64,000 bases of DNA, from positions 2,943,350 to 3,007,349 of the forward strand of contig NZ_JAJMPA010000001.1 in NCBI RefSeq assembly GCF_020991475.1, read 5' to 3'. A model generated the notes under the pieces. It saw only the letters and a program-made list of their open reading frames with translations, was not told the DNA's origin and did not search any database. Numbering within the stretch: the stretch's first letter is position 1; each line of letters starts with the position of its first letter. Below are positions 18,058-26,869 of this stretch, piece by piece. The position numbers and the translations under genes were made by a program. The stretch comes from Pedobacter sp. MC2016-14 (GTDB lineage: Bacteria; Bacteroidota; Bacteroidia; Sphingobacteriales; Sphingobacteriaceae).

Positions 18058-19674
18058 TTATTTTATTTTCTTTTTTGCATGCTCCATCGCAGCGGCGACA
18101 AATTTAACAAAAAGTGGGTGAGGATTAGCAACTGTTGATTTTAATTCCGGGTGAAATTGGCCGCCCACAAAGAAAGGGTGGTTTTTAAGCTCAATAATTT
18201 CAACCAGATGGCTGTCAGGGTTCATTCCCGAAGCAATCATTCCGGCTTCTTCATATTGGCTCAAATAATCATTGTTGAATTCATAACGATGTCTGTGACG
18301 CTCATTGATATGAGATTTTCCGTACGCGGCATAAGCTTTTGTGCCTTTTTTAAGATCGCATGGATAAGAACCTAAACGCATAGTGCCTCCTTTGTCGGTC
18401 ACTGTTTTTTGTTCTTCCATCATGTCAATTACAGGATGCGGTGCTTCTTCATCAATCTCCGTAGTGTTTGCATTAGCAAGACCAAGAACATTTCTTCCAA
18501 ATTCTATGACCGCACATTGCATACCTAAACAGATACCGAAGAAGGGAACATTATTTTCGCGGACATAACGAATGGCATCAATTTTACCTTCAATACCTCT
18601 GCTGCCGAAACCCGGTGCGACCAGTATACCGTCCAAATGTCCTAATTTCTCTTTTGCATTGTCAGGGAAAACCTCTTCAGAATGCACGTATTCTACGCGT
18701 ACTTTACATTCATTTTTGGCACCTGCGTGAATAAAAGATTCAATAATGGATTTGTACGCATCTGGCAACTCCACATATTTGCCAATTAAGCCAATTCTGA
18801 TTTCGGAAGTTGGGTTTTTTAAACGGCCCAGGAAGTCTTTCCAGCTTTCCATGTCAGGTTCGTTCTTGTTGGGTAATTTAAGCTTGCTCAATACCGTTTT
18901 ATCCAGTTGCTCTTTCATCATTAAAAGCGGAACTGAATAAATAGAAGAAGCATCAATAGACTCTATTACCGCATTTACATTTACGTTACAGAAAAGTGCA
19001 ATCTTTTTGCGGATATCCATATTGATATGGTGTTCTGTACGACAAACAAGGATATCTGGCTGAATACCATATTCTAATAATGCCTTAACGGAGTGTTGGG
19101 TAGGTTTGGTTTTTAATTCTCCTGCAGCTGCAAGGTACGGAATGAGTGTTAAATGGATTACAATGGCATTATTAGAGCCCGCTTCCCATTTAAATTGCCT
19201 TACCGCTTCAATAAATGGAAGGGACTCAATATCACCCACAGTTCCACCAAGTTCAGTAATTACGATGTCAAACTCGCCGGTCTCACCAAGCTTGCGCATG
19301 TTTAGTTTAATCTCGTCTGTAATATGAGGTACTACTTGTACAGTTTTGCCTAAGTATTCACCTTGTCTTTCTTTGTTGATCACATTTTGATAGATGCGAC
19401 CGGTGGTGATGTTGTTTGCCTGAGAGGTAGGTACATTTAAAAAACGCTCATAGTGTCCAAGGTCAAGGTCAGTCTCTGCACCATCTTCGGTTACAAAGCA
19501 TTCTCCATGCTCATAAGGGTTTAGTGTTCCCGGATCGATATTGATATAAGGGTCAAATTTTTGGATGGTTACACGGTAACCTCTGGCTTGTAAAAGTTTA
19601 GCTAATGAAGCGGAAATGATGCCCTTGCCTAGTGAGGAAGTAACACCGCCCGTAACAAAAATATACTTAGTCAT
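18058..19674 (-). CDS. pyrG: CTP synthase
   Basis: 538 residues, the usual length. The N-terminal synthetase domain has the P-loop-like [10 protein letters not shown] (9-18) and the conserved [16 protein letters not shown] block. The C-terminal class I glutamine amidotransferase has the nucleophile in FGICLGMQ and the His-Glu pair in GGQFHPE. It makes CTP from UTP, ATP and glutamine. It is the first gene of the pyrG-yidC unit. A TAACTTTG element at 19736-19743 and a strong terminator upstream mark the start of this unit. Confidence 0.98.
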   Translation of the reverse strand: MTKYIFVTGGVTSSLGKGIISASLAKLLQARGYRVTIQKFDPYINIDPGTLNPYEHGECFVTEDGAETDLDLGHYERFLNVPTSQANNITTGRIYQNVINKERQGEYLGKTVQVVPHITDEIKLNMRKLGETGEFDIVITELGGTVGDIESLPFIEAVRQFKWEAGSNNAIVIHLTLIPYLAAAGELKTKPTQHSVKALLEYGIQPDILVCRTEHHINMDIRKKIALFCNVNVNAVIESIDASSIYSVPLLMMKEQLDKTVLSKLKLPNKNEPDMESWKDFLGRLKNPTSEIRIGLIGKYVELPDAYKSIIESFIHAGAKNECKVRVEYVHSEEVFPDNAKEKLGHLDGILVAPGFGSRGIEGKIDAIRYVRENNVPFFGICLGMQCAVIEFGRNVLGLANANTTEIDEEAPHPVIDMMEEQKTVTDKGGTMRLGSYPCDLKKGTKAYAAYGKSHINERHRHRYEFNNDYLSQYEEAGMIASGMNPDSHLVEIIELKNHPFFVGGQFHPELKSTVANPHPLFVKFVAAAMEHAKKKIK

Positions 19675-19735
19675 GTTTTTGTGTTTGTGTGATAAAGCAG
19701 TTTTTAGTGTTGCTTTATTGTTTTTGTACGGGATA

Positions 19736-19743
19736 CAAAGTTA
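19736..19743 (-). promoter_or_regulatory. Possible -7 element of the pyrG promoter
   Basis: TAACTTTG on the minus strand matches TAnnTTTG exactly and would start transcription about 55 bases before the pyrG ATG. I could not find a convincing TTTG at the -33 position, so this is a partial match only. Confidence 0.4.
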
Positions 19744-19766
19744 TAAAAATATCTGGATTTGGCGCT

Positions 19767-19795
19767 AAAAAAAAGGCCTGGCAAATTTGCCAGGC
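19767..19795 (-). terminator. Strong rho-independent terminator upstream of pyrG
   Basis: A perfect 20-base palindrome (19776-19795, arms GCCTGGCAAA and TTTGCCAGGC) followed on the minus strand by eight T residues. It points in the pyrG direction but lies upstream of pyrG, so it ends whatever is transcribed from the right (the kdsB unit or an unannotated RNA) or acts as a leader attenuator. Confidence 0.8.
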
Positions 19796-20124
19796 TCTTC
19801 TTGTAATATATTTGGTTAGAATATGCTTTAGGTTGTAGTGTTAATTGTGGTTCTTTCTATCATTACACTAAGGTAAATATAGGAGGATTATTTTAAATTA
19901 TTGTGACATTACTAAAAAAAGTCTTAAATATTTCATAACTACCATATAATCAACTAAATAATTTTTAGCTGAATATGGCCTGTTCAGGTATTAGTTATAC
20001 GATTTTTGCATATTATACTAAGTTATTGTCATGAATGTACAATGCTAACATAGCATAATTATAGTGTTATTTGTACACTAAGTACTAAGGCTGCTGCTTG
20101 TTTTAGCAGCATAACCGAAGCCCT

Positions 20125-20655
20125 TTAACAGCACTTATAGTAGATTTTGATTTTTTGATCTTTTGCCGACCAGGCGATATAAATTTTAGTCTCGTTGCCC
20201 AGACGGTACTTAAAACCATTTAATCCTGTTTTTTTTAATTCGGCATAGAAATCTTTATCTGGCGAATACTGGTCCGGCTCTTCCTGTTCAGTAACAGCAG
20301 GCTCCAAAAAGTTCTCTTCTTCAAAAAATAGGCTGACCTCTTCTCTTAAAAATTTAAGCTGAGATTTTTCTCCTTCCAGATCCAGTGTTTTTTTATAGTT
20401 GCCAATTAATTCTGCCCCTTTGATGATCTGTTTATAGATCTCCTGTCCTTTGTAATTGTGAATGGTAAAGGTTAGCGACATGTTTTTTGGCGTATTGCCT
20501 GCAAGTGCTACATTAAAGGTATCTGCCTTTAAAGAATCACTAAAGGGCTTAACCATTTGTTTCGATACAACACTTTCGATATTTCCGTTATCTGAAGAGC
20601 TGCAGGCAAAAAAAAATAAAACAGACAGGGATAAAAGGGTGAGCAGCTGTTTCAT
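20125..20655 (-). CDS. Small lipoprotein of unknown function
   Basis: 176 residues from the ATG at 20655, chosen because it gives a proper signal (MKQLLTLLSLSVLFFFAC) and leaves 7 bases after the kdsB stop; the longer form from 20676 would overlap kdsB. The lipobox FFAC predicts a lipid-modified Cys. The mature part has a helical Glu-rich middle (LREEVSLFFEEENFLEP) and a basic Tyr/Lys C-terminus. No family recognised. It is the last gene of the trpS-dNK-kdsB unit. Confidence 0.7.
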   Translation of the reverse strand: MKQLLTLLSLSVLFFFACSSSDNGNIESVVSKQMVKPFSDSLKADTFNVALAGNTPKNMSLTFTIHNYKGQEIYKQIIKGAELIGNYKKTLDLEGEKSQLKFLREEVSLFFEEENFLEPAVTEQEEPDQYSPDKDFYAELKKTGLNGFKYRLGNETKIYIAWSAKDQKIKIYYKCC

Positions 20656-20662
20656 AGTCAAA

Positions 20663-21394
20663 TTATAACTTAACAATTCTGTTTAAATCATCTGGCGTAT
20701 CTACCGCCCTGGTTTCTAAAGATGTCATCCTGGTTTGGATGCTATAGCCATTTTCTATCCACCTCAGTTGTTCCAGACTTTCTGCGATTTCTAAAGAGGA
20801 AGGCGGTAATTGTGTGATGGCCAACAAGGTTGGGATGGTATAGCCGTAAATGCCGATATGTTTATAAAATTGGTGGGCATTTAACCAGTTCGATTGTTCC
20901 TCGTTTCTGATAAAAGGAACAGGGTGCCTGCTAAAATAAATGGCCTGTTGGTTTGAGTTGATCAATACCTTTGGGATATTTGCGTTAAAAAGCTCTTCCT
21001 GGCTATGAATTTCTTTAACCAGTGTAGCTAATTTTACAGATGGATCATTAAAACAACCTGCTAACAATTCAATCTGTGCAGGGTCTATATAAGGCTCATC
21101 TCCCTGAATATTAATGGCTACATCAAATCCTGGTTTTAAACTGACAACTTCGGCACAGCGGTCTGTGCCGCTTTGATGGTTGCTGCCGGTGAAAACATAT
21201 GAACCTCCAAAACTTTCTACTTCCGCCACTATACGTTCGTCATCTGTAGCCACTACCAAATCATCCAGACTTAAAGCTTTTGATGCCTGTTCGTATACGC
21301 GTCGGATCATGCTCTTTCCGTCTATTTGCACTAAAGGCTTTCCGGGAAAGCGGGTAGAAGCAAAACGTGCAGGGATGATACCTATAGTTTTCAT
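20663..21394 (-). CDS. kdsB: 3-deoxy-manno-octulosonate cytidylyltransferase (CMP-Kdo synthetase)
   Basis: 243 residues, typical length. The nucleotide-binding start IIPARFASTRFPGKPL and the motifs ATDDERI, NIQGDEPYI and YKHIGIYGY are diagnostic. It activates Kdo with CTP for lipopolysaccharide inner-core synthesis. Its ATG overlaps the stop codon of the deoxynucleoside kinase gene (TAATG), so the two are translationally coupled. Confidence 0.97.
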   Translation of the reverse strand: MKTIGIIPARFASTRFPGKPLVQIDGKSMIRRVYEQASKALSLDDLVVATDDERIVAEVESFGGSYVFTGSNHQSGTDRCAEVVSLKPGFDVAINIQGDEPYIDPAQIELLAGCFNDPSVKLATLVKEIHSQEELFNANIPKVLINSNQQAIYFSRHPVPFIRNEEQSNWLNAHQFYKHIGIYGYTIPTLLAITQLPPSSLEIAESLEQLRWIENGYSIQTRMTSLETRAVDTPDDLNRIVKL

Positions 21395-22008
21395 TAAAAT
21401 AATCCGTTAATTTCTGCCTCAATAGCTTGTATCACCGCACCTAAATCTTCAGGGTTCGTGGTAAAGTCTAATTTATCTTTGTCAAGAATCAGCAATTTTC
21501 CAAGGTTGTAACCTTTAATCCATGCCTCATATTTTTCATTTAACTTAGACAAATAATCAATCCTGATGCTGGCTTCATATTCGCGTCCCCGACGCTGTAT
21601 GTTGTTTACGAGCGTAGGAACAGAAGCCCTCAAATAGATCAAAAGATCAGGTGGTTTTATAAAAGAAGTAATGTTCTCAAAAATGGCTTTGTAGTTTTCA
21701 TGATCACGAGTGGTCATTAAGCCCATTTCGTGAAGGTTTTCTGCAAAAATATGCGCATCCTCATAGATGGTCCTGTCCTGGATTACATTACGTTTAAAAT
21801 TTGCGATATCTGCAATTTGCTGAAAACGGCTGTTCAGGAAATAAATTTGTAAATTAAAGCTCCACCTTTTCATGTCACTGTAAAAATCTTCCAGGTATGG
21901 ATTGTTTTCTACAGCTTCAAATAAAGCCTCCCAACCGTAATTTTTGGCCAGTAATTCAGTTAAAGTGGTTTTTCCGGCGCCAATATTGCCTACTACAGCT
22001 ATATGCAT
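21394..22008 (-). CDS. Deoxynucleoside kinase (dNK/dGK-dCK family)
   Basis: 204 residues. The P-loop GNIGAGKTT (7-15) starts the protein. The conserved QDRTIYEDAHIFAENL (ERS/DRS-like catalytic region) and the lid-region arginines in NIQRRGREYE follow. The family phosphorylates deoxyadenosine, deoxyguanosine or deoxycytidine for nucleotide salvage; substrate choice cannot be read here. It is 57 bases downstream of trpS and overlaps the kdsB start. Confidence 0.92.
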   Translation of the reverse strand: MHIAVVGNIGAGKTTLTELLAKNYGWEALFEAVENNPYLEDFYSDMKRWSFNLQIYFLNSRFQQIADIANFKRNVIQDRTIYEDAHIFAENLHEMGLMTTRDHENYKAIFENITSFIKPPDLLIYLRASVPTLVNNIQRRGREYEASIRIDYLSKLNEKYEAWIKGYNLGKLLILDKDKLDFTTNPEDLGAVIQAIEAEINGLF

Positions 22009-22065
22009 ATGTGATTTTTGAAGGGCTTAAGATAGTAATAATACCAATAAATTTATCTGGAGCAA

Positions 22066-23064
22066 TTAGAATGATTTAAAACCAATCAGTTTTCTAACTT
22101 CTCTAATCGTTTCGCTGGCGCTTTCACGGGCCTTTAAAGCACCGTGTCTGGCAACCTGACGTAAATAACTGGTGTCCTTTGAAAGTTCCTCGATGCGCTC
22201 CCTAATTGGTGTATTAAAAATGATCATGTCTTCTGCCAGTTGTTTCTTCAAATCGCCATAACGGATTTCCATCTTGTTATAGAGCGAATCAAAATGGCTG
22301 ATGGTATCTGCTGAAGATACAATTTTCATGAGGTCAAACAGGTTTTGTATGGCTTCAGGTTTAGTTTGGTTTTCAGAAGTCGGGCCACTGTCGCTGACCG
22401 CGCGTGAAACTTTTTTGCGAATGATTTCTGGAGAATCTGAAAGGTAAATGCAATTTGAATCACCTTCAGACTTACTCATTTTACCTTTTCCGTCTAAACC
22501 AGGCACTTTAACCAGGTTTTGCGCATAATTAAATGCATAAGGCTCTGGAAAGAAATCTGTTTTGTACAGGCGGTTAAAGCGGTTTCCAAAAGTACGGGTC
22601 ATTTCCAGGTGTTGTTCCTGATCTTTACCTACGGGAACCTTGGTTGCCCTGTGCAACAGAATATCTGCCGCCATAAGCGAAGGATAGGTTAGCAAGCCTG
22701 CATTTACATTATCGGGTTGTGAGCGGATCTTATCTTTGAAAGAAGTACTGCGTTCCAGTTCTCCCAGGTAAGCGTTCATATTGAGGTATAAGTAAAGCTC
22801 GGCAACTTCAGGGACATCACTTTGAATATAGATGGTACTTTCTTCGGGATTAATGCCGCATGCAAGGTATTCTACCAGTACATGGCGCACATAGCCATGT
22901 AAATCATCTGGCGTAGGGTGTGTGGTAAGTGAATGTAGATCTGCGATAAAAAAATAGCAATTGTAATCGTATTGCATTTTTACAAAATTGGTTACTGCAC
23001 CAAAATAATTTCCCAGATGCAATTTTCCTGTCGGACGTATGCCACTAACTACCGTTTCTTTCAT
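22066..23064 (-). CDS. trpS: Tryptophanyl-tRNA synthetase
   Basis: 332 residues, the normal bacterial size. The class I signatures are clear: a HIGH-like GKLHLGNYFG (about 13-22) and KMSKS in GKGKMSKSEG. GLLTYPSLMAADIL and VPVGKDQEQHLE are also typical. It charges tRNA-Trp. It probably heads a unit with the deoxynucleoside kinase, kdsB and the lipoprotein gene. It is divergent from the acyltransferase gene. Confidence 0.97.
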   Translation of the reverse strand: MKETVVSGIRPTGKLHLGNYFGAVTNFVKMQYDYNCYFFIADLHSLTTHPTPDDLHGYVRHVLVEYLACGINPEESTIYIQSDVPEVAELYLYLNMNAYLGELERSTSFKDKIRSQPDNVNAGLLTYPSLMAADILLHRATKVPVGKDQEQHLEMTRTFGNRFNRLYKTDFFPEPYAFNYAQNLVKVPGLDGKGKMSKSEGDSNCIYLSDSPEIIRKKVSRAVSDSGPTSENQTKPEAIQNLFDLMKIVSSADTISHFDSLYNKMEIRYGDLKKQLAEDMIIFNTPIRERIEELSKDTSYLRQVARHGALKARESASETIREVRKLIGFKSF

Positions 23065-23163
23065 GGGTCGAAATTAGTAAAAAACCGCTATTTGATTTGC
23101 TTATAATTTCTTTTTTCTAACAAATGTGCCCGTACTTGCTTCAATTGTCTATTTTTGGAATAC

Positions 23164-23898
23164 ATGTTTAAAGGCCTGAGACAAATCCACCGCATCTACG
23201 TAATATTTATAATAGTACTGTTTTTTGTGCTGCTTTTCCCGTTTTACTATCCGCTTTCCCGTAAGCCGTCGGGTTATGGTCTGTTAAATCAGCTAAGGAA
23301 ATTCCACTCCTGGGTTTGTAGTTTTTTTACCGGCATTTTTTTCCGGTTTCATTATGAAGAAAAACTAGAAGCAAACAGAACCTATATTTATTGTAGTAAC
23401 CATACTTCTAACCTGGATATTATGATTTTATGTCTGCTGGCAAAGGGGCGCTTTCATTTTATGGGAAAGGATGAACTGCTAAAAGCACCGATATTAAGGT
23501 TGTTTTTTAAAACGATTGATATTCCTGTTAACCGCGATTCTAAGATGTCGGCTTTCAGGGCATTTAAACGTGCCGGGGAAAATTTAGATCATGGCATGAG
23601 TTTGATTATTTTTCCCGAAGGTAAAATTGACGAAACCCATTATCCGCCGGTTTTACAGTCATTTAAAAATGGCCCTTTTAGGTTAGCCATAGATAAAAAT
23701 ATTTCCATTGTGCCCATCAGTATCAGTAATGCCTGGAAAAAGATGTGGGATGATGGTAGAAAATATGGAAGTAGACCCGGAATTTGTGATATTTACATCC
23801 ATAAACCAATATCCACAAAAGATTTGGCTGGTGCAGATGCAGATTTGCTGAAAGACCAGGTATTTGATTTGATAAATAGTAAACTTGTTACCTTATAA
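23164..23898 (+). CDS. 1-acyl-sn-glycerol-3-phosphate acyltransferase family protein
   Basis: 244 residues from the ATG at 23164 (a TTG at 23155 is unlikely). An N-terminal membrane segment (IYVIFIIVLFFVLLFPF) precedes the acyltransferase signature NHTSNLDIM (H-x4-D catalytic pair) and the substrate-binding FPEGKID. It transfers an acyl chain to lysophosphatidate in phospholipid synthesis, the plsC step. TATTTTTG at 23150-23157 fits a promoter element so close to the ATG that the transcript may have almost no leader. gatC follows after 3 bases. Confidence 0.9.
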   Translation: MFKGLRQIHRIYVIFIIVLFFVLLFPFYYPLSRKPSGYGLLNQLRKFHSWVCSFFTGIFFRFHYEEKLEANRTYIYCSNHTSNLDIMILCLLAKGRFHFMGKDELLKAPILRLFFKTIDIPVNRDSKMSAFRAFKRAGENLDHGMSLIIFPEGKIDETHYPPVLQSFKNGPFRLAIDKNISIVPISISNAWKKMWDDGRKYGSRPGICDIYIHKPISTKDLAGADADLLKDQVFDLINSKLVTL

Positions 23899-23901
23899 AA
23901 C

Positions 23902-24192
23902 ATGAAAATAGATACACAAACCATACATAAAGTTGCTGATTTAGCCAGGATAAACATTCAGGAAGGGGAGGTAGATACACTCATTACGGAAATGAGTAAA
24001 ATACTTACTTTTATGGAGAAGCTAAACGAGTTGGATACTACCGGTGTAAAGCCCTTGATTTATATGAATGAGGAAGTAAATGTTTGGAGAGCAGATGAAG
24101 TGATTCAGGAAATTACAGTGAAAGAAGGCTTAAAAAATGCTGCTGTACACAACGAGAATTATTTTATGGTGCCTAAGGTTATTGAAAAATAA
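23902..24192 (+). CDS. gatC: Aspartyl/glutamyl-tRNA amidotransferase subunit C
   Basis: 96 residues, matching the GatC family: an N-terminal helix pair (VADLARINIQEGE), KILTFMEKLNELDTTGVKPL, and the C-terminal NYFMVPKVIE. With GatA and GatB it converts misacylated Glu-tRNA-Gln or Asp-tRNA-Asn; those subunits are not in this window. It lies 3 bases after the acyltransferase gene. Confidence 0.95.
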   Translation: MKIDTQTIHKVADLARINIQEGEVDTLITEMSKILTFMEKLNELDTTGVKPLIYMNEEVNVWRADEVIQEITVKEGLKNAAVHNENYFMVPKVIEK

Positions 24193-24256
24193 AGCGGCTT
24201 ATGTAACATAAGTTGCCCGGAAACTGTCTGATGCCAGAATTCAAATTGAAATTTCC

Positions 24257-24955
24257 ATGAACGAACCGCTTATTGTTATTAAAGAAATTGGCCGTAAATA
24301 TGTGATTGGCACAGAAGTTATTCATGCGCTTAAATCGGTATCGCTGAACATCAATAAAGGTGAATTTGTTGCCTTAATGGGTCCTTCCGGTTCTGGTAAA
24401 TCTACGCTGATGAATATTTTGGGGTGTTTAGATACACCCAACCAGGGCAGTTATACACTAAACGGAACCGATGTAAGTCGTATGACGGAGAATGATCTTG
24501 CAGAGGTTAGAAATAAAGAAATAGGGTTTGTTTTTCAGACATTTAATCTCTTGCCGCGTTCTACTTCTTTAGATAATGTAGCCTTGCCATTGATTTATGC
24601 TGGCGTGGGTAAATCAGAGCGTCAGCGTAGAGCACAACAGGCACTTGAAAATGTTGGTTTGGGGAACCGGGTAACCCATAGGCCAAATGAGTTGTCGGGT
24701 GGTCAGCGCCAACGTGTGGCTGTAGCAAGGGCATTGATTAATAATCCCTCTATTATTCTGGCAGATGAACCTACTGGTAACCTCGATACCAAAACTTCTA
24801 TAGAGATTATGGCCTTATTGGAGGAAATCCACAGCAAGGGAAATACCATTATTTTGGTTACGCACGAAGAAGATATAGCCCAACATGCCCACAGAATTGT
24901 ACGTATGCGGGATGGATTAATTGAGAGTGATGAGCCAAATGTTGTAATTGCATGA
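24257..24955 (+). CDS. ABC transporter ATP-binding protein (LolD/MacB type)
   Basis: 232 residues with Walker [10 protein letters not shown] (42-50), Q-loop in [10 protein letters not shown], signature [15 protein letters not shown] and Walker [12 protein letters not shown]. The sequence belongs to the family that powers MacB/FtsX-like permeases in lipoprotein release or efflux. The nearest such permease is the separate gene at 28047, about 3 kb away, which could be its partner. Its 3' end overlaps the next gene by ATGA. Confidence 0.92.
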   Translation: MNEPLIVIKEIGRKYVIGTEVIHALKSVSLNINKGEFVALMGPSGSGKSTLMNILGCLDTPNQGSYTLNGTDVSRMTENDLAEVRNKEIGFVFQTFNLLPRSTSLDNVALPLIYAGVGKSERQRRAQQALENVGLGNRVTHRPNELSGGQRQRVAVARALINNPSIILADEPTGNLDTKTSIEIMALLEEIHSKGNTIILVTHEEDIAQHAHRIVRMRDGLIESDEPNVVIA

Positions 24956-25500
24956 AAATCTATACCAAAACCGGAGATAAGGGGCTAACATCTTTAATTG
25001 GAGGTACCAGGGTGCCAAAATTTCATTTACGAATTGAATGTTATGGAACCGTAGATGAGCTCAATTCGTACATTGGGCTGATCTTGTGTCAGCCTATTGA
25101 TTTGCATTACCAACAGATGCTCAAAGAAATTCAGGATCGTTTATTTACAGTGGGCGCTTCTTTGGCAGCCGATCCTGAAAAATCAAAGATGAAAATTCCA
25201 GACCTGCTGCAAAGTGATATTCTATTACTGGAGACAGAAATGGATGTGATGAATGAACAATTACCTGAATTGAAACATTTTGTGCTGCCTGGAGGGAATA
25301 GTACAGTATCTTATTGTCATATTGCACGTTGTATTTGTCGCAGGGCTGAACGACTGACTGTTCATTTGGCAACAGAAAGTTTTGTTGACGAAAAGATGAC
25401 GGTCTATTTGAATAGATTAAGCGATTATTTGTTTGTTTTGGCTCGTAAACTTAATATGGACTTCAATAACGAAGAAAATATTTGGCTTCCGCGTGTATAA
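24952..25500 (+). CDS. Cob(I)alamin adenosyltransferase, PduO type
   Basis: 182 residues. The start [18 protein letters not shown] is the ATP-binding signature of PduO/MMAB corrinoid adenosyltransferases. [13 protein letters not shown] and the conserved RRAERL helix follow. It makes adenosylcobalamin from cob(I)alamin, the form sensed by the riboswitch at 56.5 kb. It overlaps the preceding ABC gene by 4 bases (ATGA), so the pair is co-transcribed although the functions have no obvious link. Confidence 0.95.
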   Translation: MKIYTKTGDKGLTSLIGGTRVPKFHLRIECYGTVDELNSYIGLILCQPIDLHYQQMLKEIQDRLFTVGASLAADPEKSKMKIPDLLQSDILLLETEMDVMNEQLPELKHFVLPGGNSTVSYCHIARCICRRAERLTVHLATESFVDEKMTVYLNRLSDYLFVLARKLNMDFNNEENIWLPRV

Positions 25501-25513
25501 GTGGAAAAAAAAG

Positions 25514-25546
25514 TTTGTTTTCCTCAGCTTTTTTAATATACTTTTG
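25514..25546 (+). promoter_or_regulatory. Promoter of the DUF2795 gene
   Basis: TTTG (25514-25517), 21 bases, then TACTTTTG (25539-25546), a full match to the Bacteroidota consensus. Predicted start near 25553, about 28 bases before the ATG. Confidence 0.75.
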
Positions 25547-25580
25547 CGGAATTAAAAATTAGCATACTAATTATATAAAT

Positions 25581-25802
25581 ATGTATTGGACACTAGAACT
25601 AGCATCGCATTTGGAAGACGCTCCATGGCCTGCAACAAAAGATGAATTGATTGATTACGGAATCAGATCTGGAGCACCTGTAGAGGTGATTGAAAATCTT
25701 CAGGCTTTGGAAGATGATGGTGAACCTTATGAAACCATCGAAGAAATTTGGCCGGATTATCCAACTAAAGATGATTTCTTCTTTAATGAAGACGAATATT
25801 AA
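25581..25802 (+). CDS. Small acidic DUF2795 family protein
   Basis: 73 residues, strongly acidic. The pattern LASHLEDAPWPATKDELIDYGIRSGAP and then VIENLQALEDDGEPYETIEEIWPDYP is the conserved DUF2795 signature of Bacteroidota, of unknown function. It has its own full promoter and its own terminator, so it is a single-gene unit, probably well expressed. Confidence 0.9.
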   Translation: MYWTLELASHLEDAPWPATKDELIDYGIRSGAPVEVIENLQALEDDGEPYETIEEIWPDYPTKDDFFFNEDEY

Positions 25803-25809
25803 TTCCTAA

Positions 25810-25834
25810 AAAAGCCTCGTTATTCGGGGCTTTT
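25810..25834 (+). terminator. Terminator of the DUF2795 gene
   Basis: Ten-base arms (25810-25819, 25825-25834) with one wobble around TTATT, ending in TTTT, 7 bases after the stop codon. Confidence 0.8.
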
Positions 25835-25925
25835 GTATTTTGGAACGATGATTGTTTAACGAATGTCAGGTAAATGAAATCATGAGCCTGCTACATTTAT
25901 TTATGAACAATTAAAAAATACAACT

Positions 25926-26078
25926 ATGGGAAATCTACTTTATTTAATCGCAGTCATTCTAGTTATCATTTGGGCCATCAGTTTCCTTGGAGGATATTAC
26001 ACTGGCGGTATTATTCACGCCTTATTGGTAATTGCTATTATAGCCATCATTTTGAGGGTAATCAGAGGAGCTGCTTAA
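25926..26078 (+). CDS. Lmo0937-type small membrane protein
   Basis: A 50-residue protein starting MGNLLYLIAVILVIIWAISF and ending in LRVIRGAA. Two hydrophobic stretches (about 4-21 and 28-44) are split by GGYYTGG, with a basic tail. This matches the small lmo0937-family membrane proteins that are widespread in Bacteroidota and Firmicutes, often linked to stress, with no proven function. It is too short for a normal ORF cut-off but has a clean ATG, a full reading frame and an own terminator at 26071. Confidence 0.85.
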   Translation: MGNLLYLIAVILVIIWAISFLGGYYTGGIIHALLVIAIIAIILRVIRGAA

Positions 26079-26104
26079 AATAGTTTTAAGCAGATTATAT
26101 TTTT
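26071..26104 (+). terminator. Terminator of the small membrane protein gene
   Basis: Perfect ten-base arms (26071-26080 and 26084-26093) around TAG, then ATTATATTTTT. The first arm begins inside the last codons of the gene. Confidence 0.75.
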
Positions 26105-26801
26105 AAAGCTCAGGCTCCTGAATTTCAGGGGCCTCTTTTTTTAAAAGCATTTTTGCGATTTCAAAGTCTTCTGGCCAGGTGATTTTTAGATTTGAACGCT
26201 CTCCTGTAACCAGGGTGATGTTAAAACCGGCTTTTTCAACTACTGAGGCATCATCAGTAAAGTTTTCGCTGTAAGGCTGTTCATACGCTTTCCTAAGGAT
26301 ATCTAATTTAAAAGTTTGTGGTGTTTGAATTAGCATCACCTGTTCTCTAGGTAAGGCTTCATTGCGATCAGCCTCTTTTATAACTCTTATAGAATCTATG
26401 GGTGGTATTCCCGCAACCGCAGTTCCATATTTTCTTGCTGTTTCAAATGAATTTAAAATCAATTCTGCCGAAACCAGCGGGCGTACGGCATCATGAACTG
26501 CTACAATCCCCTCATCATGAATTGCCGAGAGTCCGTTTTTAACAGAATGAAAACGCTGGCTCCCTCCTTCAATAATTTGGTGTGGAATATGAAACTGATA
26601 AGAAGTACAGAGGCTTTTCCAGTAGTCGTGTTGTTGTATATTCAGGACAACTAATATTTCAACATTTAAGACAGATTTATGAAATGCTTCAATGGTATGC
26701 ATGAGGATGGGTTTACCATTCAGTAATAAAAACTGCTTGGCTATCGCGTTGTTCATTCGGCTACCCGAACCTCCTGCAACGAGTATGGCGTAATATTTCA
26801 T
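26103..26801 (-). CDS. ispD: 2-C-methyl-D-erythritol 4-phosphate cytidylyltransferase
   Basis: 232 residues. The nucleotide-binding start VAGGSGSRMNNAIAKQFLLL, the DAVRPLVS motif and the C-terminal FTDDASVVEKAG region identify IspD. It makes CDP-methylerythritol in the non-mevalonate isoprenoid pathway. It lies downstream of queA but behind a terminator, so it probably has its own promoter in the 68-base gap or depends on read-through. Confidence 0.96.
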   Translation of the reverse strand: MKYYAILVAGGSGSRMNNAIAKQFLLLNGKPILMHTIEAFHKSVLNVEILVVLNIQQHDYWKSLCTSYQFHIPHQIIEGGSQRFHSVKNGLSAIHDEGIVAVHDAVRPLVSAELILNSFETARKYGTAVAGIPPIDSIRVIKEADRNEALPREQVMLIQTPQTFKLDILRKAYEQPYSENFTDDASVVEKAGFNITLVTGERSNLKITWPEDFEIAKMLLKKEAPEIQEPEL

Positions 26802-26813
26802 AAATGCTAAGAT

Positions 26814-26849
26814 AAAAAAAATAGGAGTAACCTTTAGGTTCTCCTATTT
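26814..26849 (-). terminator. Terminator after queA
   Basis: Inverted repeat AAATAGGAG/CTCCTATTT (26819-26827 and 26841-26849) with an inner AACC/GGTT pairing. On the minus strand it is followed by a run of eight T residues. Confidence 0.8.
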
Positions 26850-26869
26850 ACTTGTTCGTTGTTTTACGG

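Larger units (their letters stand above)
19675..20124. other. 450-base gene-free region upstream of pyrG
   Basis: No open reading frame with a start and ribosome site is convincing here. On the minus strand it holds a possible pyrG promoter, a strong terminator (19767-19795), and a 6-bp hairpin (20093-20110) just after the lipoprotein gene. The rest is very AT-rich. The terminator lies about 330 bases after the last upstream gene, so either the transcript has a long 3' end or a small RNA is encoded between about 19800 and 20120. Confidence 0.5.

Noticed and set aside
19786..19814. Rightward promoter TTTG-N17-TATATTTG
   Set aside because: The match is fair, but part of it is inside the terminator palindrome and no rightward gene follows for the next several kilobases.
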